A DNA stretch of 64,000 bases from Streptomyces sp. DT2A-34 (GTDB taxonomy: Bacteria; Actinomycetota; Actinomycetes; Streptomycetales; Streptomycetaceae): positions 7,854,001-7,918,000 of the forward strand of contig NZ_JASTWJ010000001.1 of the NCBI RefSeq assembly GCF_030499515.1. Reading direction: 5' to 3'. The notes beneath the pieces were generated by a model, which did no database searches, was not told where the DNA came from, and saw only the letters and a program-made list of their open reading frames with translations. Each line of letters starts with the position of its first letter. The first letter of the stretch is position 1. This document shows positions 48,382-57,212 of the stretch, in pieces. Position numbers and translations under genes: made by a program.

Positions 48382-49525
48382 CGCGATGGGACGCCGGACG
48401 TTCGTGACGGGAGCCGCCGCCGTGGCCCTCGCGGCGGGATCCGGGAGCGCCGAGGCGGCCGACCTCGTCGGCGGCAACCTTCCCGACTTCCACCAGGCTC
48501 TCAAGGACGAGCTGAACTTCCCGCTCGCCTGGGGCACTTCACCGATCCGCGACTTCCGGGCCTGGCGGCGCGCCGCCCGCGCCAAGGTCGAGGAGCACCT
48601 CCTCGTCGACGGCCAGGACGGGACGCCGTACGCACCGGAGTTCACCGCGGGACCTCAAGGCGACGGCTGCACAAGGGAGTTGGTCACCCTCTCCCTCAGC
48701 CGCCACGAACGGGTGCGCGCCGCCCTCCTCACCCCGCGGGGACCCGGCCCTTTCCCCGCCGTCCTGCTGCTCCACGACCACGGGGCCAAGTTCGACATCG
48801 GCAAGGAGAAGCTCGTCCGGCCCTGGTACGACGACACCCGGCTCGCCTCCGCGCAGGCCTGGGCGGACCGGTACTTCAGCGGGCGGTTCGTCGGCGACGA
48901 GCTGGCCCGGCGCGGCTATGTCGTCCTGTGCGCGGACGCCCTCGGCTGGGGCGACCGGGGCCCGCTCACCTACGACCAGCAGCAGGCGCTGGCCTCCAAC
49001 TTCTACAACCTCGGCTCCTCGCTCGCCGGACTCATGGCCCGCGAGGACGCCCGTGCCGCCGGATTCCTGGCCGGCCTCGACCGGGTGGACGCACGCCGGG
49101 TCGCCGCCGTCGGGTTCTCCATGGGCGCCTACCGCGCCTGGCAAACCGCCGCGCTCAGCGACCACATCGCCGCCACCGCCGCCGTCTGCTGGATGACCGG
49201 CCTGAAGGAAATGATGGTGCCCGGCAACAACACGCTGCGCGGGCAGTCGTCGTACTACATGCTCCACCCCGGGCTTGCCCGGTTCCTCGACTTCCCCGAC
49301 GTGGCGGGCATCGCCGCACCCAGGCCGATGCTCTTCTTCAGCGGCGCCCTGGACACCCTCTTCCCCGCCGACGGCGTCCGGGTGGCCCACGACAAGCTGC
49401 GCGCCGTCTGGCGTTCGCGCCACGCCGAGGAGCGGTTGCACCTCAAGACCTGGCCCGACCTGGGCCATGTCTTCGTCGACCGCATGCAGGACGAGGTCTT
49501 CGCCTGGCTGGACCGCGTCCTGTAA
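48374..49525 (+). CDS. secreted alpha/beta hydrolase (dienelactone hydrolase-like), candidate pectin esterase
   Basis: 383 residues with a signal peptide to about 29 (ALAAGSGSAEA). Alpha/beta hydrolase fold: PFPAVLLLHDHGAKF (oxyanion region), the nucleophile elbow VAAVGFSMGAYRAWQ (G-x-S-x-G), Asp in LFFSGALDTLFPADG and His in PDLGHVFVDRMQ. The acyl or methyl substrate is not known. Its coupling to a pectate lyase and methylesterases makes a pectin or acetyl ester likely; resemblance to newer pectin methylesterase families of the alpha/beta hydrolase type (such as CE19) is possible but unverified. Confidence 0.75.
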   Translation: MPDAMGRRTFVTGAAAVALAAGSGSAEAADLVGGNLPDFHQALKDELNFPLAWGTSPIRDFRAWRRAARAKVEEHLLVDGQDGTPYAPEFTAGPQGDGCTRELVTLSLSRHERVRAALLTPRGPGPFPAVLLLHDHGAKFDIGKEKLVRPWYDDTRLASAQAWADRYFSGRFVGDELARRGYVVLCADALGWGDRGPLTYDQQQALASNFYNLGSSLAGLMAREDARAAGFLAGLDRVDARRVAAVGFSMGAYRAWQTAALSDHIAATAAVCWMTGLKEMMVPGNNTLRGQSSYYMLHPGLARFLDFPDVAGIAAPRPMLFFSGALDTLFPADGVRVAHDKLRAVWRSRHAEERLHLKTWPDLGHVFVDRMQDEVFAWLDRVL

Positions 49526-49565
49526 CCCCCTCCCCACCCGAACGACGGAAAAGGACCCGCACTCC

Positions 49566-50681
49566 ATGACTCGTCGTACCGCTCTCACCACCCTCGGCAC
49601 GGCCCTCGCCCTCGGCGCCGGCCTCGCCCTGCTCCCCACCCAGGCACAGGCCGCGACCGTGGTCGTCAGCAACTCGACCGACCTGTCCAACGCCCTCAAG
49701 AACGCCACCGCCGGAACGGTCATCCAGGTCCGCGGCGGCACCTACTACCCGACGGCCACGCTCCAGTCCACGGCCAACGGCACCTCGTCGGCGCCCGTCA
49801 CGCTCACCGCGTACGGCTCGGAGACGGTGAAGATCGACGGGTCGTCGCTCCCCTCCGGCGGCTGGATCTTCAAGCTCACCGCGGACTACTGGAACGTCTC
49901 CAACCTCACCTTCCAGAACTCCCCGGACAGCGCGGTCGTCTGCCAGTCCTGCACCGGCACCAACTGGAACAACATCAAGACCATCAACGGCGGCGACTCC
50001 GGCTTCACGCTCACCGGCGACGGCACGGTCAACAACACCGTCCGGAACATCGACTCCTACGGCCACTACGACGCCGCCACCCACGGCGAGAACGCCGACG
50101 GCATCGCCGTGAAGTTCGGCTCCGGCACCGGAAACCTGATCACCGGGGCCCGCCTCTACAACAACTCGGACGACGGGTTGGACTTCTGGTCCTTCTCCTC
50201 GCCGGTCACCGTCGAGCACACCTGGGCGTTCGGCAACGGCAAGAACCGCTGGTCCGACTCCGCCTTCGCGGGCGACGGCAACGGCTACAAGCTGGGCGGC
50301 GACGGCGAGGTCGTCGCGCACGTCGTCAACAACTCCGCCGCCTGGGACAACGCCGGCAACGGTTTCACCGAGAACAGCAACAGGGGCGCGATCGTCATCA
50401 ACCGCACCACCGCCTACGCCAACGCCAAGTGGGGCTACTACTTCGCCACCGGCGCTGCCCGGCTCGGCAAGAACCTCGCCGTGAGCAACGGCAGCGGCAT
50501 GGTGAGCAAGGGCTCGTCGGTGGTGTCGGCCGGCAACAACTGGGACTCCGGGATATCGACCCCGGCCTTCCGGTCCACCGACGCGTCGAGCACCTACAAC
50601 GCCCGCCGGTCCAACGGCGCGCTGCCGGTGACGACCTTCCTGACCACGGGCAGCACGACCATCGGGGCGACGATGGACTGA
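49566..50681 (+). CDS. secreted pectate lyase, PL9 family
   Basis: 371 residues. The signal peptide ends at about 29 (LLPTQAQAA). A ten-coil beta-helix is seen with VIQVRGGTYYPTATLQSTAN, VTLTAYGSETVKIDG, and NADGIAVKFGSGTGN, followed by LYNNSDDGLDFWSFSSPVTV and HTWAFGNGKNRW. The Lys in GIAVKFG and the Asp cluster in NSDDGLD are the likely catalytic base and Ca ligands of PL9 endo/exo-pectate lyases. A closely similar gene lies at 54056. Probably it attacks demethylated pectin outside the cell. Confidence 0.85.
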   Translation: MTRRTALTTLGTALALGAGLALLPTQAQAATVVVSNSTDLSNALKNATAGTVIQVRGGTYYPTATLQSTANGTSSAPVTLTAYGSETVKIDGSSLPSGGWIFKLTADYWNVSNLTFQNSPDSAVVCQSCTGTNWNNIKTINGGDSGFTLTGDGTVNNTVRNIDSYGHYDAATHGENADGIAVKFGSGTGNLITGARLYNNSDDGLDFWSFSSPVTVEHTWAFGNGKNRWSDSAFAGDGNGYKLGGDGEVVAHVVNNSAAWDNAGNGFTENSNRGAIVINRTTAYANAKWGYYFATGAARLGKNLAVSNGSGMVSKGSSVVSAGNNWDSGISTPAFRSTDASSTYNARRSNGALPVTTFLTTGSTTIGATMD

Positions 50682-50692
50682 CCTGCACGGGG

Positions 50693-50751
50693 GAGCGCGA
50701 GACCCGTTCGTCCGGGAGAGAGGTAAAGATCGGGCAACGGGTCTCGCGCTC
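50693..50751 (+). terminator. long hairpin between the PL9 and phosphatase genes
   Basis: GAGCGCGAGACCCGTT (50693-50708) is exactly complementary to AACGGGTCTCGCGCTC (50736-50751), a 16-base stem with a 27-base loop. It lies just after the lyase stop and 30 bases before the phosphatase ATG. It may terminate or attenuate. Confidence 0.7.
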
Positions 50752-50759
50752 AGGCAGGT

Positions 50760-50773
50760 GACGCGCGTAGAAA
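50760..50773. promoter_or_regulatory. GACGCGCGTAGAAA motif before the phosphatase gene
   Basis: An exact copy of the 14-base arm found in inverted repeat at 6491-6543, starting 22 bases upstream of the phosphatase ATG. It may be the binding site of one shared regulator. Confidence 0.5.
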
Positions 50774-50781
50774 GCTTTGTC

Positions 50782-51579
50782 ATGCATAAACCACTGCGCA
50801 TCGCGGCCGTCACCGCCGCCTGTGCCGTCGCCGGTGCCGCCCTGTACGGCGCCGGCGCGGCCACGGCCGGACAGTCGACCGCGAACAGCACCCACGAGCC
50901 CTACAACATAGGGCTGCTGGCCAAGGACATCGACACCTACTACGGCACCACCCTCGACGCGAACGGCGTGTACCAGGCGTCCAAGAACAGCCCCTACGCC
51001 AAGGACCTGGCGCGCATCGACAAGGCCGCCCGGAAGTACATCGACAAGGCGGCCCGCAAGGCGCTGCACAAGGGCGAGAAGCCGGCCGTCGTCTTCGACA
51101 TCGACGACACCCTGCTGCTCAGCCTCGACTACGAGAAGAAGACCAACTACACGTACGACGGCACCACATGGGCCGAGTACGTGAACAAGGCCGACCGCCC
51201 GGCCGTCTTCGGCAGCCCGGAGCTGGTCCGGTACGCCGAGTCCAAGGGCGTCGAGGTCTTCTACAACTCGGGCCTGAGCGAGGCGCAGCGCTCCGCCGCC
51301 GCCCTGAACCTGAAGAAGGTCGGCGTCGAGGTGAACCTCGACGCCGACCACATGTTCCTCAAGGACAAGGCGAACCCGCCCGCCTACCTCGCCGAGTGCG
51401 CCACGCCGGGCACCTGGACCTGCACGACCGTGCAGTACAAGTCCGGTACCCGGCAGCACATCGAGGACGACCTCGGCTACGAGATCATCGCCAACTTCGG
51501 CGACCAGTACAGCGACCTCGAGGGCGGCTACGCGGACCGGACGTACAAGCTGCCCAACCCGACGTACTTCGTCGGCTGA
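50782..51579 (+). CDS. secreted HAD-family acid phosphatase
   Basis: 265 residues from ATG 50782; GTG 50758 is an in-frame alternative but would place a regulatory-looking motif in the coding region. The signal peptide ends near AATAGQS (about 1-33). Class B/HAD acid phosphatase motifs: nucleophile Asp106-Ile-Asp108 (VVFDIDDTLLLSLDYE), the Ser/Thr motif in VFYNSGLSEAQRS, Lys in MFLKDKANPP, and the final acidic DDLGYEIIANFGDQYSDLEG. It likely dephosphorylates sugars or nucleotides outside the cell. It sits between pectinases and shares its upstream 14-base motif with the secreted nuclease gene. Confidence 0.85.
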   Translation: MHKPLRIAAVTAACAVAGAALYGAGAATAGQSTANSTHEPYNIGLLAKDIDTYYGTTLDANGVYQASKNSPYAKDLARIDKAARKYIDKAARKALHKGEKPAVVFDIDDTLLLSLDYEKKTNYTYDGTTWAEYVNKADRPAVFGSPELVRYAESKGVEVFYNSGLSEAQRSAAALNLKKVGVEVNLDADHMFLKDKANPPAYLAECATPGTWTCTTVQYKSGTRQHIEDDLGYEIIANFGDQYSDLEGGYADRTYKLPNPTYFVG

Positions 51580-51582
51580 CCC

Positions 51583-53811
51583 TCACCGCCGTACGGGCTT
51601 GATCCCCTCCAGCGTCGGCACCACCGGCTCGATCGTGCCGTCGGCCGCGAAGCGCATCCGGTCGATGGTCGCCTCGCGGTGCATGCCGTCGCCGCCCGGC
51701 CTGCCGGGGCCGTTCAGGGCGAACCGGTGGTAGACGGCGTACCAGTCGTCGGTGCCGGGGGCGTTGACCACGGAGTGGTGACCCGTGCCGAGGATCCCGT
51801 ACTCGGGACGCTTCTGCAGGATGGTGCCCCGCTTGGTCCACGGGCCGAGCGGGGACGGCCCCGTGGCGTAGGCGACGTGGTAGTTCTCGCTGCGGGTGTC
51901 GTCCTCGGACCACATGAAGTAGTAGGTGCCCTTCCGCTTGATCACGAAGGATCCCTCGCGGAAGTTGTCGGGCGTGATGTCCTGCACCTCGGACGCGTCG
52001 TACGACACCATGTCGTCGTTCAGCGGGACCACGTACCCGTGCCCGTTGCCCCAGTAGAGATACGACGTCCCGTCGTCGTCCGTGAAGACGGCCGGGTCGA
52101 TCATCTGGCCCCTGAGCGCACCGCCCTTGGCGACCAGCGGCTTGCCCAGCGCGTCCTTGAACGGGCCGGCCGGTGAGTCGGCCACCGCCACGCCGATCTG
52201 CTGCTCGGCGCAGAAGTAGAAGTAGTACTTGCCGTCGCGCTCGGCGATCGCCGGCGCCCAGGCGTACTTGTCGGCCCAGCTCACGTCCGGCCCCAGGTCC
52301 AGGATCACGCCGTGGTCCTTCCAGTGGACCAGGTCCTTGGACGAGTACGCCTTGAACCTGGTCCCGCTCCAGCCCTGGAAGCCGTCCGTCGTCGGGTAGA
52401 TCCAGTACTCGCCGTCGAGGTAGTGCACGTCCGGGTCGGCGTTGAGGCCCGGCAGGACGGGACTGCCGGTCCGTACCGCCTCGACCGTCCAGGCGCGCTT
52501 CGTGCCGTCCGCAGCCGTCACCGTGTACGTCTGCGGCTTGCGGAAGTCGCGCCGGGTGCCGGAGCGCGGGCTGACCGTCGCGCCCTCACCGACCCACAGC
52601 TTCGGGGCGAGGCGCCCGAGGTCGGCGTCCGGCCGCATCGGGAGCACGACCTTGGCGGCGCTCTCGGTGACGATCGCGTACCCCTTCTGGTCCTGCGCCG
52701 TCGCGTCCACGACCGAGGCCGGGCTCGCGGGGTACGCGGCCAGCAGCCGGTCGTACTCCGCCTGAGTCACCGGAATCACCGTGCCGTGCCGGGGGCTGGC
52801 GGGCAGCTGGTAGTCGGTGGAGGGGGTCCACCTGCCCGAGTCGAGGTCGGTCGTCTCGAAGGGGACGTAGCCGCGGCCGCCGTACTCGTCGATGAACAGG
52901 TACCACTTCTCCTCGGTGTTCGACTTGAACACCGTCGGACCCTCGCCCCGGTCCATCGCGCCGCTGCCGACGCAGTCGGCCACGAAGTCGTACGACGTGT
53001 CGGTCAGGCTCGTCGACTTCTCCGCGGTGATGAACTTCGAGCAGGGGCTGGAGGAGCTGGGGTCCCGCTCGTCCTTGGTGTAGCGGTAGTAGGTGTCCTT
53101 GTGCTTGACCACGGTCGAGTCGATCACCGAGTAGCCGGGGTCGTCCCAGACCTTCGGCGCGCTGAAGGTGCGGAAGTCCTTCGTGGTCGCGTACAGCATC
53201 TTGTTGTACGTCGATCCGGTGTGGTCGGGATCGTCGTCGGCGTACAGCTTCGACGCCCAGAAGACGACGAACTCACCCAGGCTGTCGTCCCAGTACGCCT
53301 CCGGCGCCCAGGTGTTGCCCGCGTTCTCGGGGGAGACCTTCACCAGGCGCTGGTCGGTCCAGTGGACCAGGTCGGTGGACTCCCAGACCATGATCGACTT
53401 GCTGCCGTGCCGCTGGACCTGGTCCCAACTGCCGCTGCTGTTCTGGTACATCCGCAGGTCGGTCGCGATCATGTAGAACTTGTCGCCCTCGGGGGAGCGG
53501 ATCACGAACGGGTCGCGCAGGCCCTTCTCACCGATCGTGGAGGTGAGGACCGGCTTGCCGGCGTTGAGCTCCCGCCAGTGCAGCGCGTCGTTGCCGCGGC
53601 TGAGGGCGTAGCGGATCTGCTCGCCGTCGGCGGTGCCCTCGCCGGTGAAGTAGGCGAAGAGATAGCCGGCGTACCTGGGCTGGCTGACGGGCTGTGTCAC
53701 GGGTGGTGCTCCGGAGTTCGCGGTACTGGGGGGTGCGGCCAGCAGGCCGAGCAGGAGGGCCAGGAGGGGGATCAGGGGGGTCAGGAGCGTGCGGGCGGTG
53801 CGGGGGCGCAT
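51583..53811 (-). CDS. secreted two-domain GH43 arabinan-active enzyme
   Basis: 742 residues from the ATG with AGGA upstream; an earlier in-frame ATG at 53961 is unlikely. The signal peptide ends near 32 (LAAPPSTANS). The N-terminal GH43 propeller (about 45-360) has LRDPFVIRSPEGDKFYMIAT (base Asp) and RGEGPTVFKSNTEEKWYLFI (acid Glu). A DUF5018-like beta-sandwich (about 385-480) contains GTRRDFRKPQTYTVTAADGT. The C-terminal GH43 domain (about 485-740) has LNADPDVHYLDGEYWIYPTT, IDPAVFTDDDGTSYLYW, and NFREGSFVIKRKGTYYFMW. Probably an arabinanase or arabinofuranosidase on pectin side chains. Confidence 0.85.
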   Translation of the reverse strand: MRPRTARTLLTPLIPLLALLLGLLAAPPSTANSGAPPVTQPVSQPRYAGYLFAYFTGEGTADGEQIRYALSRGNDALHWRELNAGKPVLTSTIGEKGLRDPFVIRSPEGDKFYMIATDLRMYQNSSGSWDQVQRHGSKSIMVWESTDLVHWTDQRLVKVSPENAGNTWAPEAYWDDSLGEFVVFWASKLYADDDPDHTGSTYNKMLYATTKDFRTFSAPKVWDDPGYSVIDSTVVKHKDTYYRYTKDERDPSSSSPCSKFITAEKSTSLTDTSYDFVADCVGSGAMDRGEGPTVFKSNTEEKWYLFIDEYGGRGYVPFETTDLDSGRWTPSTDYQLPASPRHGTVIPVTQAEYDRLLAAYPASPASVVDATAQDQKGYAIVTESAAKVVLPMRPDADLGRLAPKLWVGEGATVSPRSGTRRDFRKPQTYTVTAADGTKRAWTVEAVRTGSPVLPGLNADPDVHYLDGEYWIYPTTDGFQGWSGTRFKAYSSKDLVHWKDHGVILDLGPDVSWADKYAWAPAIAERDGKYYFYFCAEQQIGVAVADSPAGPFKDALGKPLVAKGGALRGQMIDPAVFTDDDGTSYLYWGNGHGYVVPLNDDMVSYDASEVQDITPDNFREGSFVIKRKGTYYFMWSEDDTRSENYHVAYATGPSPLGPWTKRGTILQKRPEYGILGTGHHSVVNAPGTDDWYAVYHRFALNGPGRPGGDGMHREATIDRMRFAADGTIEPVVPTLEGIKPVRR

Positions 53812-54055
53812 GACACATCCTGTGTGAGTCTGGGGGTTCGAGTGGGGGGTTCTGTTTGTTCGGCTGACTCGGAGTGTCATCGGTGGGGGACAGGGCGTCA
53901 ATCGGTGCGCAGGTGATGGTCGGGGACCGAAACTTTCGCTCGCTTTCGGCGGGTGCGGCAACCTTCCCGGTGACGGCGGCGACCAGATGCCAGAAGCGGG
54001 CCGGGGCGGCCCCTCCGGCCCGCTTCGTCCCCATCCCCCAGGAAAGGAACGCTCC

Positions 54056-55210
54056 GTGCGTTTGAGCGCCGGCCGTCACCGCAGGACCCGTACCCTGTCC
54101 ATCGCCGCGGCGATCGCCGTCGCCTCGGGGGCGGGCGGCGTCTACCTCGGTCTTTCGGGCGGCGGCGCCGAGGCCGCCGCGACGACGGTCACCGTCTCCA
54201 CCACCGCTCAGCTGGAGTCGGCCGTCAAGAACGCCGCCGCCGGTACGACGATCCAGGTCCGCGGTGGCACCTACCAGCCGACCGCCACCCTCAAGTCCAC
54301 GGCGAACGGCACCGGTTCGTCCCGGATCACGCTGCGGGCGTACGGCAGCGAGAAGGTGAGGATCGACGGCGCCAAGCTGCCCGCCGGCTCCTGGCTGGCC
54401 GGGATCTACGGCGACTACTGGACCGTCCAGAACCTCACCTTCGTCAACGCCCCGGCCCAGGGCTTCGTCGCCACCTCGTCCGTGGGTGGCGTCTTCAAGA
54501 ACCTGGTCACCGCGAACAACGGCGACTCCGGCTTCACCCTGCGCGGCGACGGTACGACGAACAACCTCGTGCGGAACCTGGACAGTTACGGCAACTACGA
54601 CCCGTCCGGGCACGGTCAGAACGCCGACGGGATCGCCATCAAGTTCGGCTCAGGAACGGGCAACAAGCTCACCGGGGCGCGCCTCTACAACAATTCCGAT
54701 GACGGTCTCGACCTCTGGCAGTTCTCCTCGCCGGTGACCATCGAGCACACCTGGGCCTTCGGCAACGGCAAGAACCGCTGGGCCGACTCCGCCTTCGAGG
54801 GCAACGGCAACGGCTTCAAGCTGGGCGGCGGAGGGGCCTCCGTCGCGCACGTCGTCAACAACAACGCGGCCTGGGACAACACGCTGCACGGCTTCACGGA
54901 GAACTCCAGCACCGGGGCGATCGTCCTCAACCGCAACACCGCCTACGCCAACACCGCCTCCGGCTTCTACTTCGCCACCGGCAAGGCGCGGCCGGCCCGC
55001 AATCTCGCCGTGAGCAACAAGGGCGGGCTGTCCAAGCTGGGGTCGTCGACCGTCAGCGCGGCGAACAACTGGGACGTCGGGGTGGCGACCCCGTCCTTCA
55101 AGTCGAAGGACGCGACCACGGCGTACGGCGCCCGCGGTTCGAACGGCTCGCTGCCCGCGACGACCTTCCTCACGACGGGCTCCACGACCATCGGCTCGAC
55201 CATGAACTAG
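54056..55210 (+). CDS. secreted pectate lyase, PL9 family
   Basis: 384 residues from a GTG with GGAAAGGA upstream. The signal segment is TRTLSIAAAIAVASGAGGVY through about 42. It is very similar to the 49566 lyase: TTIQVRGGTYQPTATLKSTA, NADGIAIKFGSGTGNKLTGA (candidate catalytic Lys), LYNNSDDGLDLWQFSSPVTI, and HTWAFGNGKNRWADSAFEG. The paralogue differs mainly in surface loops. Secreted pectate lyase. It ends in a perfect terminator. Confidence 0.85.
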   Translation: MRLSAGRHRRTRTLSIAAAIAVASGAGGVYLGLSGGGAEAAATTVTVSTTAQLESAVKNAAAGTTIQVRGGTYQPTATLKSTANGTGSSRITLRAYGSEKVRIDGAKLPAGSWLAGIYGDYWTVQNLTFVNAPAQGFVATSSVGGVFKNLVTANNGDSGFTLRGDGTTNNLVRNLDSYGNYDPSGHGQNADGIAIKFGSGTGNKLTGARLYNNSDDGLDLWQFSSPVTIEHTWAFGNGKNRWADSAFEGNGNGFKLGGGGASVAHVVNNNAAWDNTLHGFTENSSTGAIVLNRNTAYANTASGFYFATGKARPARNLAVSNKGGLSKLGSSTVSAANNWDVGVATPSFKSKDATTAYGARGSNGSLPATTFLTTGSTTIGSTMN

Positions 55211-55226
55211 CCCCCGGTACAAGGGA

Positions 55227-55260
55227 GAACGCCCCGCCGGTCGTCACCGGCGGGGCGTTC
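55227..55260 (+). terminator. perfect intrinsic terminator
   Basis: GAACGCCCCGCCGGT and ACCGGCGGGGCGTTC form a 15-base perfect stem over a 4-base loop, followed by TGTTCTG. Confidence 0.9.
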
Positions 55261-55282
55261 TGTTCTGCTGACCGAGGGGGGC

Positions 55283-55447
55283 TCAGGTCAGCAGGTCCTG
55301 GGTCGTGTCCGTCTTCCACGCACTATTAGGGACGCTGAAGACGAACGTGTGGTTGTTCCCGCGGTAGGAACCCGTGGTGAGGGAACGCGTCGAGGGTTGT
55401 GTGGGAGCCGTGGGGGCGGCCGAGACCCAGTCGCCGAGCCGGTTCAT
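55283..55447 (-). pseudogene. 54-residue ORF behind PL3; possible 3' remnant of a polysaccharide lyase
   Basis: An ATG lies immediately after the PL3 stop (TGAATG) and opens a 54-codon reading with coding-like codon use: NRLGDWVSAAPTAPTQPSTR then TGSYRGNNHTFVFSVPNSAW and KTDTTQDLLT. The C-terminal stretch has the beta-sandwich flavour of the end of a secreted polysaccharide lyase. It has no signal peptide. It may be the degraded 3' end of a lost gene, or a translated small protein coupled to PL3. Confidence 0.4.
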
Positions 55448-56278
55448 TCACTGGTACGTGAGGTCGGATGACGAGAACCTGCAGGAGGTTCCGTCCGGGC
55501 CGGTGCCGAGCTCCTTCGGCTCGTCGCCGCTGCTGTTGCCCTGGAAGCGGACGCAGGTCTTGATCTTCTTGCCGCTGTCGCCGTGGATGCGGACCTTGCG
55601 CAGGGCGGCCGTGTCGCCGTAGTTGGCGTTGATGCCGACGATGGAGTTCATGGGCGCGGTGACGTCGACGTCGTTGATGATGATCGTGCGCTTGTACTGC
55701 GTGGAGCAGTTGCCGCAACTGCGCACCAGCTTGCCCGAGCCCGCGACCTGGAACTTGCTGACGACCAGCTTGCCCGCGCCGTTGAACTGGAGGACCTTGT
55801 CCGACCCGTTCTTCGCGCCGCCGCCGTAGACCGTGTACACGGCCGAGGAGGACTTGCCCTTGAAGGTCGCCGCGTCCTCGCCGACGTCGTTCCACCACAC
55901 GTTCTGCAGCGTGCAGCTGCCCAGGCAGTGCACGCCGTCGGCGGCCGGGGTGCCGATGATCACGTTCTTGAGGACCGCGCCGTCCGCCAGCTGGAAGACC
56001 GGGTCCTGCCCCTCTTCCTGGCTGTCACCCCCCAGGGCGCCGCTGCCGTAGAACTGCTTGTAGCCACCGTCATAGGTACCGGAGACCTTGATCGTGCTGC
56101 TCACGGCCTGCTTGCCCTTGGCCGTCGGCCAGGATGCGGCGGCGCCCGCGGAGGACAGTAACGTCGTCGTGACGATCGCCGCACCCGTGATGCCCAAGGC
56201 CGTGGCTCCGGCGATCACCGCCCGTCGCTTCGTGACCTTGCGGCGGTGGCTGACGCGCTGTTCGGCTCGTGCTGTCAT
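55448..56278 (-). CDS. secreted pectate lyase, PL3 family
   Basis: 276 residues with a long basic N-region (RAEQRVSHRRKVTKRRA) and a signal sequence to about 46 (TLLSSAGAAAS). PL3 motifs are FYGSGALGGDSQEEGQDPVF, ADGAVLKNVIIGTPAADGVH, CLGSCTLQNVWWNDVGEDAA, and a C-terminal KIKTCVRFQGNSSGDEPKE. Asp residues in ADGVHC, GEDAATF and the conserved Lys in AATFKG are the probable Ca ligands and catalytic base. Cys pairs (CLGSC, CGNC) suggest disulfides. Secreted endo-pectate lyase; its gene faces the convergent PL9 lyase. Confidence 0.85.
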   Translation of the reverse strand: MTARAEQRVSHRRKVTKRRAVIAGATALGITGAAIVTTTLLSSAGAAASWPTAKGKQAVSSTIKVSGTYDGGYKQFYGSGALGGDSQEEGQDPVFQLADGAVLKNVIIGTPAADGVHCLGSCTLQNVWWNDVGEDAATFKGKSSSAVYTVYGGGAKNGSDKVLQFNGAGKLVVSKFQVAGSGKLVRSCGNCSTQYKRTIIINDVDVTAPMNSIVGINANYGDTAALRKVRIHGDSGKKIKTCVRFQGNSSGDEPKELGTGPDGTSCRFSSSDLTYQ

Positions 56279-56360
56279 GACCCGTTTCCTTGCGTGGGGG
56301 ATCGTTGCGACTCTTGGTCGCCCCCGGTGAAGGAGGGGTTGCCGCGCCTTCGGGACTCTT

Positions 56361-57212
56361 TTACGAATCCCCTTCGTCTGTGGCGGAGTTGTCGTCGTGA
56401 CCTGCGAAGTCGCCTGCCACGGACAGCTGTTCGCCGCCCGCCGCGGCCGTCATCGCATAGCTGTCGTTCTTGGCGTCCCGGCCGCCGCGCTCATGGTCGT
56501 ACTGCCCCGCGAACACCCACTCGCCCTCGCGGACCGTACGGCCCTCCTTGAGCACCCAGGTGTAGACGAGGAAGCCGTCCTTCTCCTCGACCGTCAGCGT
56601 GAAGTCGTCCTCGGGCAGCGAGCGCCAGGCGCCGGCCGAGGTGACCCCGCCGGTCTGGGCGACCTTCAACCGCACGGTGAGCTCGGTGAGTTGCTCGCTC
56701 GTCCTGAGGGTGAGATTGCTCTGCGCCCAGAAGTCGTTGCTGTGCGGGTCCACCGAGCCGTCCGACCACAGCGGGCCGTCCTCCTCGCCCTCGGCGGCCG
56801 GCAGCGGGGCGGTCACGGGCGGCTGCTGCGAGGGGGACCTGCTCGGCTCGGCTGTCTGCCGCGGTTTCTCCGGCGTGGGGTTCACCGGCGGCACCGGTGC
56901 GCGGCTCGTCGCGTCCGGCGACGGCGTGGGCGTCGGCGAGGTCGCCACCGTCTGCTGCGGGGTGTCCTCCCGCACGGCGGACGCGACCGCGTACCCGCCG
57001 ACCGCGAGGACACCGGCGACCGCGGCCGTGGCGGTCACCACCCGGAACCAGCCGTAGACCGGCGGACAGGTCGCCCGGTGGTCGGGGCGGATCTGTTCGC
57101 TCATGCCGCGCTCGATCCGGGCCAGGATCCGCTCCCGGTCGGGCTCGTGCGCCTCGGCCGCCTGGTGCAGCCGGGCGCGCAGCTCGTCGTGCACGTCCCG
57201 CCGCATCGTCAT
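56361..57212 (-). CDS. single-pass membrane protein, candidate sigma-factor partner
   Basis: 283 residues. An N-terminal cytoplasmic segment (1-53: RRDVHDELRARLHQAAEAHE then RILARIERG) precedes one membrane helix (VVTATAAVAGVLAVGGYAVA, about 56-76), then a Pro/Thr/Ser-rich linker and a C-terminal extracellular domain of beta-rich sequence (SVDPHSNDFWAQSNLTLRTS, WRSLPEDDFTLTVEEKDGFL). Its start overlaps the sigma factor stop (ATGA). This is the arrangement of an anti-sigma regulator, but no zinc H-x3-C-x2-C motif is present. Confidence 0.7.
   Translation of the reverse strand: MTMRRDVHDELRARLHQAAEAHEPDRERILARIERGMSEQIRPDHRATCPPVYGWFRVVTATAAVAGVLAVGGYAVASAVREDTPQQTVATSPTPTPSPDATSRAPVPPVNPTPEKPRQTAEPSRSPSQQPPVTAPLPAAEGEEDGPLWSDGSVDPHSNDFWAQSNLTLRTSEQLTELTVRLKVAQTGGVTSAGAWRSLPEDDFTLTVEEKDGFLVYTWVLKEGRTVREGEWVFAGQYDHERGGRDAKNDSYAMTAAAGGEQLSVAGDFAGHDDNSATDEGDS

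Noticed and set aside
55326..55898. 190-codon frame over the PL3 gene
   Set aside because: It is a shadow of the PL3 lyase, and Arg/Gln/His-rich as typical of off-frame reading.
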